DNA from: Alphaproteobacteria bacterium
GTDB lineage: Bacteria > Pseudomonadota > Alphaproteobacteria > Rhizobiales > Aestuariivirgaceae
Direction: 5' to 3'
Length of the DNA: 41,195 bases
Assembly: GCA_028868695.1 (NCBI GenBank)
Contig: JAGWTZ010000025.1
Span: 1 to 41,195 of the forward strand
Of the stretch, positions 7,298 through 15,876 are shown in pieces. The notes under the pieces were generated by a model that did no database searches, was not told the DNA's origin, and was given only the letters and a program-made list of their open reading frames with translations. Position 1 is the stretch's first letter; each line of letters starts with the position of its first letter. Made by a program: the position numbers and the translations under genes.

Positions 7298-8041
7298 ATG
7301 CTGAACCTGATGATGAGCAAGGCCGGGCTGGTGCTGGCCACGCTGCTGGTCTTCTTTGTGCTGGAGCGGATTTTCCCGGTGGCGCGGGTGCGGGAAAGCT
7401 TTGCGCGGCTGGGACGCAATTTCTCGCTGGCGGGGTTCAATGCGCTGCTGGGACCCGTCATCGTGGTGCCGGTTTCCCTGTTCGCCGCGCAACATGCGCT
7501 GCTGCTGCGCCCGGCCTGGTGGAACATGGCGCTGGATCTGCTGCTGCTCGATGCATGGATCTACTTTTGGCACCGGCTCAATCATGTGCTGCCGTTCCTC
7601 TGGCGTTTCCATGAGATCCACCACCTGGATGAGACGCTGGATACGTCGAGCGCCCTGCGGTTTCATTTTGGCGAAGTGCTGCTTTCGGCGCTGGCACGGG
7701 CAGGGGTGATCTGGCTTTTCGGCATCCCCTTCGGAACCGTGCTGCTGTTCGAAACCCTGGTTGTGGTGGCGGCGCTGTTCCAGCACTCGAATGTGGAAAT
7801 TCCTGCCGGATTCGAGAAGGCCTTGTCTTGGTTGATTGTGACGCCGTCGATCCATTGGGTGCATCATCATGCGCTGCGGCGTGACACGGATTCAAACTAT
7901 TCCACCGTTCTTTCGGTGTGGGACAGGCTTTTTGGCACGCGCAGCGCAGGCCCACGGACGGCGGAAATGGCGATTGGCGTTGAGGGCGGGCAGGATCAAG
8001 GCCTGGTCCGTCTCGTGCTGCGGCCATTCGGTTTCCGTTAG
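7298..8041 (+). CDS. Fatty acid hydroxylase / sterol desaturase family membrane protein
   Basis: The 247-aa protein has four to five hydrophobic segments and the histidine clusters of the di-iron membrane hydroxylases: HRLNH (92-96), HEIHH (105-109), H163 in QHSN, and HWVHH (186-190). The family (FA_hydroxylase) hydroxylates or desaturates lipid chains, sterols and carotenoids using O2. With a sphingolipid locus starting about 760 bp downstream, hydroxylation of a fatty acyl or long-chain-base moiety is a plausible inference, but the gene is not in that operon. ATG 7298 follows AGGAAGGAG, so the in-frame upstream start at 7262 is not needed. Confidence 0.88.
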   Translation: MLNLMMSKAGLVLATLLVFFVLERIFPVARVRESFARLGRNFSLAGFNALLGPVIVVPVSLFAAQHALLLRPAWWNMALDLLLLDAWIYFWHRLNHVLPFLWRFHEIHHLDETLDTSSALRFHFGEVLLSALARAGVIWLFGIPFGTVLLFETLVVVAALFQHSNVEIPAGFEKALSWLIVTPSIHWVHHHALRRDTDSNYSTVLSVWDRLFGTRSAGPRTAEMAIGVEGGQDQGLVRLVLRPFGFR

Positions 8042-8133
8042 GATGCGGCGTGGCACGGAAGATGCAATGTGGTTGCCGGAGCATCAGGTCTGGCGTTGAG
8101 CTGGCCTGAAATGGCACAGTCGGGACAGGATAC

Positions 8134-8655
8134 ATGGCGCAGGCCGAGGCCTTTTTGCAGGCACTGAGACAGGCACGATTGACCGAAGCGGCACAGCTTG
8201 ATGCGGTGCTGAACCTGCGCGATGCGCGCAGCCTGCGCCTTGGCGCGTTGCGTGACGCGGTGCTGCCCTTGCTCAAGGGCAATGATTCGGCTGTGGAACT
8301 GTTTGAGCTCAACCTTCAGGATGGCGAGAAGCCGCGGTTGTGGATAGACCTGATTTCCGCAGTGGAGATGGAGCCGGATCCCAAGACCTACCGCCTGGTG
8401 CAGCAGCGCGATGGCGCGCGTGAGACGCTGCTGGAGACTGCCCAGCTTGACGAGATGCGCGATTATCTCGTGCGCTTTCTGGCGCACCGCGTGGTGGCGC
8501 AAGAGCGGCACGCGGCTGGTCTTTCACATCTGCTGAAGCCGGGCAAACGGGGATACAGCCTCTTTGCGCTGGTTTATGCGTGGTTCACCGGGCTCATGTT
8601 TGGCGTATTGAGCCTTGTGGCTTGGGCGCTGGCGGTTGGGCGCCTCAAATTCTGA
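8134..8655 (+). CDS. Hypothetical protein with C-terminal membrane segment
   Basis: A 173-aa protein that I do not recognise. Residues 1-140 are soluble, charged and helix-prone (RDARSLRLGALRDAVLPLL, LWIDLISAVEMEPDPKTYRL). A short basic stretch (KPGKRGYS) then leads into one hydrophobic segment at about 148-168, so it looks tail-anchored with the bulk in the cytoplasm. Codon usage is like that of its neighbours, which supports a real gene. It stands alone between the hydroxylase and the sphingolipid operon. Confidence 0.7.
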   Translation: MAQAEAFLQALRQARLTEAAQLDAVLNLRDARSLRLGALRDAVLPLLKGNDSAVELFELNLQDGEKPRLWIDLISAVEMEPDPKTYRLVQQRDGARETLLETAQLDEMRDYLVRFLAHRVVAQERHAAGLSHLLKPGKRGYSLFALVYAWFTGLMFGVLSLVAWALAVGRLKF

Positions 8656-8804
8656 GCGGCAACCGCGTTTTCATGTCATATGGATGACGGTACCGCTGAA
8701 AAGTTGCGGGTGCTTGTGGTTACAATCTGAAACACCATGTGATTTCCGCCCTGTGCCTCCCAGTTGGTAAATTTGCCCTCAAGTTTGAGAGGTCAAGGCA
8801 CACC

Positions 8805-10580
8805 GTGAGCGGCACAGTTGCAGTCAACACAATGTCAGAAGCGCAGGCTTTGGTGAAAACCCCCACGGTGAACCGTGATTTGCCACAGCGCCTGGCGGAT
8901 TTCTCCACGCTGGCTGAGGGCCTCGACTATGCCGCCCAAGGCGTGACTGGCTTCAATTTCTATTCAGGCCGTGGCTCGCTTGCCCATGTGTTGCCGCATG
9001 CCGAGTTGCGCCGCCAGGCTTTGGTGACAGCGCGCAAATTGCTTTCTTCCGGCCTCAAGCGGATGGACCGCGTGGCAATTGTTGCTGAGACCGGGCCTGA
9101 ATTCGTCATTACGTTTTTTGCCTGCCAATATGCGGGCCTCATTCCGTGCCCGGTGCCTTACAGCATGTATATCGGTGGCAAGGATGCCTATGAGACGCGG
9201 ATCGCCGGCATGCTGAAGGCGGCTGATGCCCATTGCATCGTAACGCCTGCGGAACAGGTGGAAAGCATCCGCGCCGCGGCCGCCATGGCCAAGGTTGAAC
9301 TGGTGTTCACCCATGAGGAATTGGCGGCCTTGCCGGAAGCGCTGTCCAAGCTGCAAGGCTTTGGCGGGGATGACGTTGCTTATATCCAATATTCATCGGG
9401 TTCCACTTCGGCGCCCAAGGGCGTCCTGATTTCGCAGAAAGCCATCATGGCCAATGCGCGCGGCATGCTGGTGTTCGGCACGCAGACGAAGCCAACCGAC
9501 CGCGGCTTCTCCTGGCTTCCGCTCTATCACGACATGGGGCTTGTGGGCTTCTGCCTTGGGCCGCTGATGTCCCAATCCAGTGTTGACTATCTGGCGACCA
9601 CGGCTTTCGCCCGCCGCCCCGGCCTGTGGCTGAAACTGATTTCGGACAACCGCTGCACCATCTCCTTCTCGCCCACGTTTGGCTATGAACTTGCTGCCAA
9701 GCGCATCGGCTCTGAGGCCGCCAAGCTTGATCTCTCCTGCTGGCGTGCGGCAGGCATCGGCGGCGACATGGTGCGCCCAGACGTGCTCGCTGAATTCACC
9801 AAGGCGCTGGAAGTGGCGAAGTTCGCTCCCAACGCTTTCCTGCCTTGCTATGGCATGGCGGAATCCACGCTGGCCATTTCATTCCCGAAGTCCGGCACGC
9901 CCATCCGTGTTGACCATGTGGACCGCAAGGCGGTGCGCCAGGACAACAAGGCAATCCCGGTTGCCGCGGGCACGGCTGACTCGCGCGGCTATGTGGTTTG
10001 CGGGCGGATCATCGCCGGGCATGAGCTGGAAGTGCGCGATGGCGCGGGCGCGCTGCTGGCGGAGCGCGAGATTGGCCGTATCTTCGTCAAAGGGCCCAGC
10101 CTGATGAGTGGTTATTTCAACAACCCGGAAGCGACCGGCGAAGTGATTGACGCGCGCGGCTTCCTTGATACCGGCGATATGGGCTATTTGCTGGACGGCG
10201 AGATTGTCATCACCGGCCGGGCCAAGGACCTTATCCTGCACAATGGCCGCAACATCTGGCCGCAAGACATTGAATGGACGGCGGAGCAGAACGCCCATCT
10301 CAAATCCGGCGATGTGGCGGCCTTTGCCATCGAAGGCAGTGATGGCGATGATGAGGTTGTGGTGCTGGTGGAATGCCGCGCCACTGAAATTGCCGAGCAG
10401 GAAACCTTGCGCCGGGAAGTGGGCAAGCTGGTGCACCAAGGCTCTGGCGTTGATTGCAAGGTGGAGCTGGTGGCGCCGCGCAGCTTGCCTTTCACCTCTT
10501 CGGGCAAGCTTTCGCGGGCCGGCGCGCGCGCCAAATATCTCGCGGGCGAAATGACGGTGTTCGCGCCGCAGACGGAGTAA
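8805..10580 (+). CDS. Fatty-acyl-AMP ligase / acyl-ACP synthetase of the sphingolipid operon
   Basis: An ANL-superfamily adenylating enzyme that activates a fatty acid as acyl-AMP and, given the ACP two genes downstream, probably loads it onto that carrier. Visible motifs: YIQYSSGSTSAPKGV (phosphate-binding loop), WLPLYHDMGLVG, PCYGMAESTLAISFP, DTGDMGYLLDGEIVITGRAKDLI and the C-terminal PFTSSGKLSR with the catalytic lysine. The YSSGSTSAPKG and LPLYHDMG forms are typical of the FAAL branch. Caulobacter has a homologous ligase in its spt cluster. The start is uncertain: GTG 8805 with AGAGG upstream is chosen (591 aa); ATG 8832 and the ORF-initial codon at 8739 are alternatives. The next gene begins 6 nt after the stop. 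Confidence 0.88.
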   Translation: MSGTVAVNTMSEAQALVKTPTVNRDLPQRLADFSTLAEGLDYAAQGVTGFNFYSGRGSLAHVLPHAELRRQALVTARKLLSSGLKRMDRVAIVAETGPEFVITFFACQYAGLIPCPVPYSMYIGGKDAYETRIAGMLKAADAHCIVTPAEQVESIRAAAAMAKVELVFTHEELAALPEALSKLQGFGGDDVAYIQYSSGSTSAPKGVLISQKAIMANARGMLVFGTQTKPTDRGFSWLPLYHDMGLVGFCLGPLMSQSSVDYLATTAFARRPGLWLKLISDNRCTISFSPTFGYELAAKRIGSEAAKLDLSCWRAAGIGGDMVRPDVLAEFTKALEVAKFAPNAFLPCYGMAESTLAISFPKSGTPIRVDHVDRKAVRQDNKAIPVAAGTADSRGYVVCGRIIAGHELEVRDGAGALLAEREIGRIFVKGPSLMSGYFNNPEATGEVIDARGFLDTGDMGYLLDGEIVITGRAKDLILHNGRNIWPQDIEWTAEQNAHLKSGDVAAFAIEGSDGDDEVVVLVECRATEIAEQETLRREVGKLVHQGSGVDCKVELVAPRSLPFTSSGKLSRAGARAKYLAGEMTVFAPQTE

Positions 10581-10586
10581 TCCGCG

Positions 10587-11534
10587 ATGGGTTTGCGCGT
10601 GGCGCTGACCGGGGGAACCGGCTTTTCCGGCGCACACATTATTCCAGCCCTGTTGGACGCAGGCCATAGCGTTGCGGCTTTGGCGCGAAGGCCTGATGCC
10701 CTGAAGGGCCAGGCGGTGGACATCATCGAAGGCGACCTTGCTGATCAAGGCGCGCTGCACCGGCTGGTTGACCAGGCTGATGTTGTCGTGCACGCCGCGG
10801 CCGCCACGTCCGCAAAAAATCGCGCGGGCTATTTCGCTGCAAATCTCGATGGCACACGTCATGTGTTTCAAGCTGCGCGCATGGCCCGCGTGAAGCGCTT
10901 TGTTTTCGTCTCATCCCTCGCGGCGCGTGAGCCACTGCTTTCCGGCTATGCCGCGAGCAAGGCGGCGGCGGAACATTATGTGACGGGGCAGCATGGCGGC
11001 CCTGAAGTTCTCATTCTGCGCCCGCCTGCCATCTATGGTCCGGGAGACCGGGCCACTTTGCCGCTGATGAAGGCGCTGCGCCAGAGGAGGGCCTTTGTGC
11101 CGGGGCGGCGCGGGCAGAAATTCTCGTTGCTGCATGTACGCGATTTCGGCGCGGTGATTGCCGCGGCCGTGGGAAGCGATGAAACCGGGCTTGTTGAACT
11201 TGGCTTCCCTGATGAAGCGCAAGGCTGGGAAAGCCTGGCCGCATTGCACCGTGGCATCACGGGCCTGCCGCGAAGTATGGTTTTTCTGCCGAAGCCCTTG
11301 GCCAGCAGCTTTGCCGCGCTGGCGGAATTGGCAGCGCAAGTGACCGGCAGGCCCTCAATGGTGAACACAGGTAAGGTGAATGAGCTTTATCACCGGGACT
11401 GGGTGGCGCGGGAGGTAACCAACCTGCTGCAAAACCCAACACCGCTGGCGGATGGCCTGGCCGAGACCCTTGGCTGGTATGAACAACAAGGCTGGTTGCC
11501 GCCGCTGGCCCAAAAGACTAGAACCCCCGCATGA
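10587..11534 (+). CDS. cerR: NAD(P)-dependent epimerase-type reductase, CerR-like (3-ketosphinganine reductase)
   Basis: A 315-aa extended short-chain dehydrogenase. The nucleotide-binding motif TGGTGFSG is at residues 8-15, the VVVHAAA region near 67, and the catalytic SGYAASK block at 119-125 (Y121, K125). In Caulobacter the epimerase-like gene next to spt is CerR, which reduces 3-ketosphinganine to sphinganine even though it looks like a sugar-nucleotide epimerase. Position between acyl ligase and acp-spt supports the same role here; the assignment is by synteny and family, as the sequence alone cannot exclude another substrate. Its stop overlaps the acp start (ATGA at 11531). Confidence 0.85.
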   Translation: MGLRVALTGGTGFSGAHIIPALLDAGHSVAALARRPDALKGQAVDIIEGDLADQGALHRLVDQADVVVHAAAATSAKNRAGYFAANLDGTRHVFQAARMARVKRFVFVSSLAAREPLLSGYAASKAAAEHYVTGQHGGPEVLILRPPAIYGPGDRATLPLMKALRQRRAFVPGRRGQKFSLLHVRDFGAVIAAAVGSDETGLVELGFPDEAQGWESLAALHRGITGLPRSMVFLPKPLASSFAALAELAAQVTGRPSMVNTGKVNELYHRDWVAREVTNLLQNPTPLADGLAETLGWYEQQGWLPPLAQKTRTPA

Positions 11535-11779
11535 CTGACACATCCGAAATCATTCCCGTTCTCGTTTCTCTGCTGGCGCCTTTCAACCCCGAGAACAAGG
11601 CGCTCTCGGAGGTCACCGACATTCCGGCCGAACTCAATATCGACTCAGTGGGCGTTCTTGATTTCATCATGGAAGTGGAAGACCATTTCGACATTGAAAT
11701 CCCCATGAATGCCGTGGCCAACATCCGCACAATCGGCGAGCTGGCGGCCTATGTGCAATCGCAGTTGAACAAGGGCTGA
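11531..11779 (+). CDS. Acyl carrier protein of the sphingolipid operon
   Basis: An 82-aa acidic protein with the phosphopantetheine attachment motif NIDSVGVLDF, serine 39, followed by the helix VEDHFDIEIP and a C-terminal helix, as in ACPs. The DSV motif differs slightly from the DSL of the housekeeping AcpP, indicating a dedicated carrier. It would hold the acyl chain that Spt condenses with serine. It is translationally coupled to the upstream reductase (ATGA) and lies 2 nt before spt. Confidence 0.93.
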   Translation: MTDTSEIIPVLVSLLAPFNPENKALSEVTDIPAELNIDSVGVLDFIMEVEDHFDIEIPMNAVANIRTIGELAAYVQSQLNKG

Positions 11780-11781
11780 GC

Positions 11782-12966
11782 ATGGTTGACCTTCTCGAAA
11801 AGCACAAAGGTATCGCGGACCGTTTCCAGCGCATGGTCGACATGGGCATCAATGGCCTTGGCGTCACCAATGACAAGATGATTTCACCAACGCGCGCGAT
11901 GGTGGGCGGGCGTGAGATCCTGCTTGCGGGCACCAACAACTACATGGGCATCACCTTTGATCCGCGCTGCATTGCCGCCGGGCAAAAGGCGCTTGCCGAA
12001 TATGGCACGGGAACCACGGGTTCGCGCATCGCCAACGGCTCATTCGCCATGCACAAGGAGCTGGAGAAGGAACTTGCCGGCTTTTTGAACCTGCAACATT
12101 GCGTGGTGTTCACGACAGGATATCAGGCGAACCTGGGCATGCTCTCCGGCCTCGCGGGGCCGAAGGACACGATCTATCTCGACGCTGATTCACATTCCTC
12201 AATCTATGACGGCTGCACGCTCTCGGGTGCCAAACTGGTGCGCTTCCGGCACAATGACGCCGCGGATCTCGACAAGCGCCTGTCGCGCAGCGAAGACACT
12301 GAAGGTGGCCGCCTCGTGGTCTTGGAAGGCATCTACTCGATGCTGGGCGACCGTGCGCCGCTCAAGGACTTCGTGGAACTGAAGAAAAAGCACGAGTTCC
12401 AGCTTCTGGTGGATGATGCACACAGCTTTGGCGTTCTCGGCCCCAATGGCCGCGGCCTTGGTGATGAGGCGGGCCTCGAGGAGCATGTGGATTTTGTGGT
12501 CGGCACATTCTCGAAAAGCGTGGGTGCCATCGGCGGCTTCGGCGCGGGCAACCACCCGCTGTTTGAAACGCTGCGTTATGCCATGCGGCCCTATATGTTC
12601 ACGGCCTCTTCCTCGCCGGCGTCGATTGCCACATCCATTGCTGCCTTGCAGGTGTTAAAGGCAGAACCTGAACGCCGCGCACGGCTGTGGGCCAATTCGG
12701 AACAGCTTTACAAGGGCCTGAAGGGCCTGGGCTTCGAGATGGGCACTGACCAGGTGAGCCCGGTGATCGCCGTGAAAATGCCGGATGAGCTTTCCACCAT
12801 CGTCAAGTGGAATGCGCTGTTCCAGGGCGGGGTTTACGTCAACATGGCCGTGCCGCCGGGCACGCCGAACAGGATGTGTTTGCTGCGCTGCTCGGTCTCC
12901 GCCGCGCATACGCCCGAAGACATCAACCGCATCATCGGCATCTTCAAGGATGTCGTGGCCGCGTGA
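11782..12966 (+). CDS. spt: Serine palmitoyltransferase
   Basis: A 394-aa PLP-dependent alpha-oxoamine synthase that condenses L-serine with an activated acyl chain to give 3-ketosphinganine, the committed step of sphingolipid synthesis. Evidence: GTGTTGSRIANGS near residues 74-86, DADSHSS (substrate/PLP histidine), LVDDAHSFGVLG (the aspartate that holds the pyridine nitrogen), and the Schiff-base lysine K245 in GTFSKSVGAIGG. AONS and KBL share this fold, but the acp, acyl ligase, reductase and ceramide synthase around it fix the function. It is a soluble, cytoplasmic, homodimeric type like the Sphingomonas and Caulobacter enzymes. Its last 23 bp overlap the opposing kinase gene. Confidence 0.93.
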   Translation: MVDLLEKHKGIADRFQRMVDMGINGLGVTNDKMISPTRAMVGGREILLAGTNNYMGITFDPRCIAAGQKALAEYGTGTTGSRIANGSFAMHKELEKELAGFLNLQHCVVFTTGYQANLGMLSGLAGPKDTIYLDADSHSSIYDGCTLSGAKLVRFRHNDAADLDKRLSRSEDTEGGRLVVLEGIYSMLGDRAPLKDFVELKKKHEFQLLVDDAHSFGVLGPNGRGLGDEAGLEEHVDFVVGTFSKSVGAIGGFGAGNHPLFETLRYAMRPYMFTASSSPASIATSIAALQVLKAEPERRARLWANSEQLYKGLKGLGFEMGTDQVSPVIAVKMPDELSTIVKWNALFQGGVYVNMAVPPGTPNRMCLLRCSVSAAHTPEDINRIIGIFKDVVAA

Positions 12967-13915
12967 TGAAGCGGAAGGCGGGGCCTGCTTCGACACGGAG
13001 CGGGCCATCCACCGGGCCTTCGAAAAACTCTCCGTCCATCACAAATGGCTCGGCACAAGTGATGGCGAAGCTGTGCCCGGAGAAACTCACAGCACCGGGC
13101 GGGACTTTCCGTTTCTCGCCACCATACATCACCGGCCAGGCCCAGCGCAGCACATTGGGAACCGGATAGGGGATTGATGTGGCGCGGATGGGGCCGTGCC
13201 GTTCGCCCCAGAATGGCTTTGTCCTGAAGAACAGGTGTTCAAGCGTTGTGGCGATGAACATGAGATGATCGCCTTGCAGCAGCTTGCGGCCTCCGCTTTC
13301 AACGCTGATGGGGCAGGGCCTGTCGAGGCGTGACGAATCATGCGGTGCGGCGCGGGTGAATGCTGCCTTTGCCAAGCCTGATGCCATGGTGGCGAAGCTC
13401 GCGAAGGAACCTTTGACACCCTTGTCATTGTAGGAAAGCTGGGCGTGGCGGGTGGCTGTGGCGGCTGCGCCAGCACCCAAGGTGAAACCATGGCGCGCGT
13501 GCTGACCGCGCGGGTTGGTCACGCGCATCGTGTGCCGGGTGAGAGTTTCTGCCGGCGGCAGGCTCGCGACAAACTTTGCCTGTGAGCGGATGTTTTTCTC
13601 CGCGAAGCCCAAATCGCCGGCCGACAGATTGGTCGTGCCGTGCGGCAGCACGCAGAGCGATGGCGGCGCATGCCACTGGCCGCTCTCGGCGATGTGCGAA
13701 AGAACTGCCTGCACGGTGCCATCGCCCGAGGAAATGAACAGGTCAGTAATGCGCGCCTTGGCAAAGGCCTGCATGGCGGGATCGAGGTCATCGAACCGGT
13801 GGAGGGTTTCGACATGCACATTGGGTGCGGCCTCAAGCAGGGCCTTCAGCTTCGCGCCCTTGCCGTTGCCACGGCCGGAAGCAAGGTTGATGAGAACGGC
13901 GGCGCGGCGCGTCAT
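12944..13915 (-). CDS. cpgB: Diacylglycerol/ceramide kinase family protein (CpgB-like)
   Basis: A 323-aa lipid kinase of the DAGK catalytic family: LINLASGRGNGKG at the N-terminus, the nucleotide motif ISSGDGTVQAVL (SGDGT at 63-67), LPHGTTNLSAGD at about 90-101, and FVMDGEFF near the end. In Caulobacter a DAGK-family gene in the sphingolipid cluster, CpgB, phosphorylates ceramide. This gene is last in the ceramide synthase operon, so ceramide is the likely substrate; diacylglycerol or another lipid remains possible. ATG 13915 is used because it forms an ATGA overlap with the upstream permease gene. The first glycine of the usual GGDGT is serine here. Confidence 0.82.
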   Translation of the reverse strand: MTRRAAVLINLASGRGNGKGAKLKALLEAAPNVHVETLHRFDDLDPAMQAFAKARITDLFISSGDGTVQAVLSHIAESGQWHAPPSLCVLPHGTTNLSAGDLGFAEKNIRSQAKFVASLPPAETLTRHTMRVTNPRGQHARHGFTLGAGAAATATRHAQLSYNDKGVKGSFASFATMASGLAKAAFTRAAPHDSSRLDRPCPISVESGGRKLLQGDHLMFIATTLEHLFFRTKPFWGERHGPIRATSIPYPVPNVLRWAWPVMYGGEKRKVPPGAVSFSGHSFAITCAEPFVMDGEFFEGPVDGPLRVEAGPAFRFITRPRHP

Positions 13916-14979
13916 ACGTGATCGGTGCGGGCCATCAGGGCCACGGCGATGGCGGCAAAGACGATCAGCGGCCCCCACGCTGCCATCCATGGCGAAATGG
14001 TGCCTTGCTCACCCAGCGTCATGGCCACGCCATCGGCAATGAAATAGACAAAGCCCAAGGCCACGCCGGCGGCAAAGATCAAGCCCAGGCCGCCACCGCG
14101 GCGGAAACTGGTGCCCAACGGCACGCAAAGAATGAGCATGACGACGGCGATGAATGGCGGGGTCAGGCGCTTTTGCCACCAGGTTTTGTAAACATGGACC
14201 GGGCGCACGCCGAATCCATCATTGGCGATGAAGGTGGAAAGTTCGGCGAGCGTCATTTCCTCAGGTGCTGCCACCTTGTTTGAGGCCAAGCGCATGGGGC
14301 CCTGATAGACCATTTGCGCCAGATGGCTGGGCTGCTCACCGGAGGCATAGTAGGTGGTGACATTGTTCAACAGCCAATTGCCATCCTTCTGCAGCGCGCT
14401 TTCGGCAAAAATCTGGGATTGCAGCTGGCCAGCGGGTTCACGGCGGAAAATGATCACGTTGAACAGCGTGTCGCCTTCGCTGGAAACGCGCTCGGCGCGC
14501 ATGATGTCGTTGCCGGAGCGGATCCACACCGGGTCATTGGCGGCGGTGTCGAACTTGCGCGTGGCATAGTCTCCGATGCCCCAACTGCGCAGTGCGGGTG
14601 CGGCGGCAGGAACGCCCCTGTCCATCACCACGAAATGGAATGTTCCCACGATCAGCGCCAGCGGCAGCAGCTTGACGATGAGGCGCGAGGGCGAAATACC
14701 CGTGGCCCAAATGGCAGTGAGCTCGTTGCGGTAGCTCAACTCCGTCATCACAAGAAGCAGTGCAAGCAGCATGCTGGTGGGCAGGAACAGCGAGATGACG
14801 CCCGGCAGGCGCGCCAACGCATAGGTGATGACGGCGAGCAGGGGGTTGGCATTGAGGCGCAAGATGTCAGTGAGGAAGCTGACGATTTCCAATGTCACCA
14901 CAAAAGCGCAAAGGCCGAAGAGAATGACACCGAGGCGGATCAGCACCATGCGTGTGAGAAGGCGGGCGATCAGCGACAT
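13912..14979 (-). CDS. LptF/LptG-family permease (YjgP/YjgQ), unpaired
   Basis: A 355-aa protein with three N-terminal membrane segments (about 13-35, 48-80, 95-117), a periplasmic beta-jellyroll-type domain (about 120-265) and three C-terminal segments (about 272-350), the topology of LptF and LptG. Those proteins normally work as a pair with the LptB ATPase to extract LPS from the inner membrane. Here only one copy lies in an operon of ceramide genes, 3 nt after a phosphoesterase gene and in ATGA overlap with the lipid kinase. It may therefore form a homodimer, or pair with a distant LptF/G, to move a sphingolipid toward the outer membrane. That role is inferred from context; LPS transport is the alternative. 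Confidence 0.85.
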   Translation of the reverse strand: MSLIARLLTRMVLIRLGVILFGLCAFVVTLEIVSFLTDILRLNANPLLAVITYALARLPGVISLFLPTSMLLALLLVMTELSYRNELTAIWATGISPSRLIVKLLPLALIVGTFHFVVMDRGVPAAAPALRSWGIGDYATRKFDTAANDPVWIRSGNDIMRAERVSSEGDTLFNVIIFRREPAGQLQSQIFAESALQKDGNWLLNNVTTYYASGEQPSHLAQMVYQGPMRLASNKVAAPEEMTLAELSTFIANDGFGVRPVHVYKTWWQKRLTPPFIAVVMLILCVPLGTSFRRGGGLGLIFAAGVALGFVYFIADGVAMTLGEQGTISPWMAAWGPLIVFAAIAVALMARTDHV

Positions 14980-14982
14980 TGC

Positions 14983-15876
14983 CTAGCCCCCCACCACAAA
15001 ATCATGCGCGGGCACAAAGCCTGCGGCGGCGTCCTGCCATTTGCGGATGTGCACCCGCGTTTGCCATTGGCCCTTGTGGCGCGAGATTTCGTACAGGTTC
15101 CATTCCGCCGGGTGGTGGGCGTCGGCAGCCATGGTGGCCGAAGGCACGCCAATGGCGGGCACGCGCGAATTGTTGTGTTCAAGCCAATGAAATTCGCGGC
15201 GGTGGTTGTGGCCGTGGATCACCAGCTCCACGCCCTCTTCACACAGAATATTGCGCAATTCCGGCGCGTCGGTGAGTGCGCGCAACCTGGCGGCCATGCC
15301 GGGACCGGGAGGGTGGTGGATCATCACAAGACGGTAAAAGCCCTTGGCGCGCAACTCGGCCAGCAGCAAGCGCAAATGGTGGCGCTGGGTGGGGCCAAGG
15401 CGCCCTTCGGCGCTGTGCAGCCAGCGTGGCTCAGCGCTGTTGAGGCCAATGAGCGCCACATTCCGGCGCAGGCGCACATAGGGGAAGGGCGCCTCTGTCT
15501 TCATGTCACCTGCCATGAAGGGCGCGAAATAGGCCAAGCCCTTTTCCGGGGAAACCGGCACATAGGCATCATGATTGCCCGGCGTAAAGGACACCCATTC
15601 CGGGTGGCCCAGCCTGTCCAGCCAGGCGCGCAGGCGCGGGAACTCCAGCGGGCTGGCAATGTTGGTGGCATCACCTGTGAAGGCCACATGTTGCGGCCGG
15701 TGGGCGTGGATGTCCCGCAACAGGGCCTCGGCAATGCCGGGGAGGTGCTTCTTGCGGCGGTTGAAGGCCCAAGACGCCGCGCCAATCACCCGCTTGAAGC
15801 GGAAGGCGTGAAAGGCAGCCCCGCGCGGCAAGGGCCCAAGATGGAGATCAGAGAAATGGGCGAGGGTGAAATTCAC
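14983..15876 (-). CDS. Calcineurin-like metallophosphoesterase
   Basis: A 297-aa protein with all five metal-binding motifs of the family: DLHLG (DxH) near residue 10, FTGDATN (GDxxN), PGNHDAY, MIHHPP and the terminal GHNH. It lacks a signal peptide and should face the cytoplasm. Its gene overlaps the ceramide synthase stop by ATGA and precedes the LptF/G-like permease by 3 nt, so all are co-translated. Related phosphoesterases include LpxH/LpxI-type pyrophosphatases and phosphodiesterases, so trimming a phosphorylated sphingolipid head group is an attractive hypothesis, but no substrate can be read from the sequence. Confidence 0.87.
   Translation of the reverse strand: MNFTLAHFSDLHLGPLPRGAAFHAFRFKRVIGAASWAFNRRKKHLPGIAEALLRDIHAHRPQHVAFTGDATNIASPLEFPRLRAWLDRLGHPEWVSFTPGNHDAYVPVSPEKGLAYFAPFMAGDMKTEAPFPYVRLRRNVALIGLNSAEPRWLHSAEGRLGPTQRHHLRLLLAELRAKGFYRLVMIHHPPGPGMAARLRALTDAPELRNILCEEGVELVIHGHNHRREFHWLEHNNSRVPAIGVPSATMAADAHHPAEWNLYEISRHKGQWQTRVHIRKWQDAAAGFVPAHDFVVGG

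Noticed and set aside
8721-8726. TACAAT as a -10 box for the sphingolipid operon
   Set aside because: No acceptable -35 hexamer lies 16-18 bp upstream, so the promoter could not be supported.
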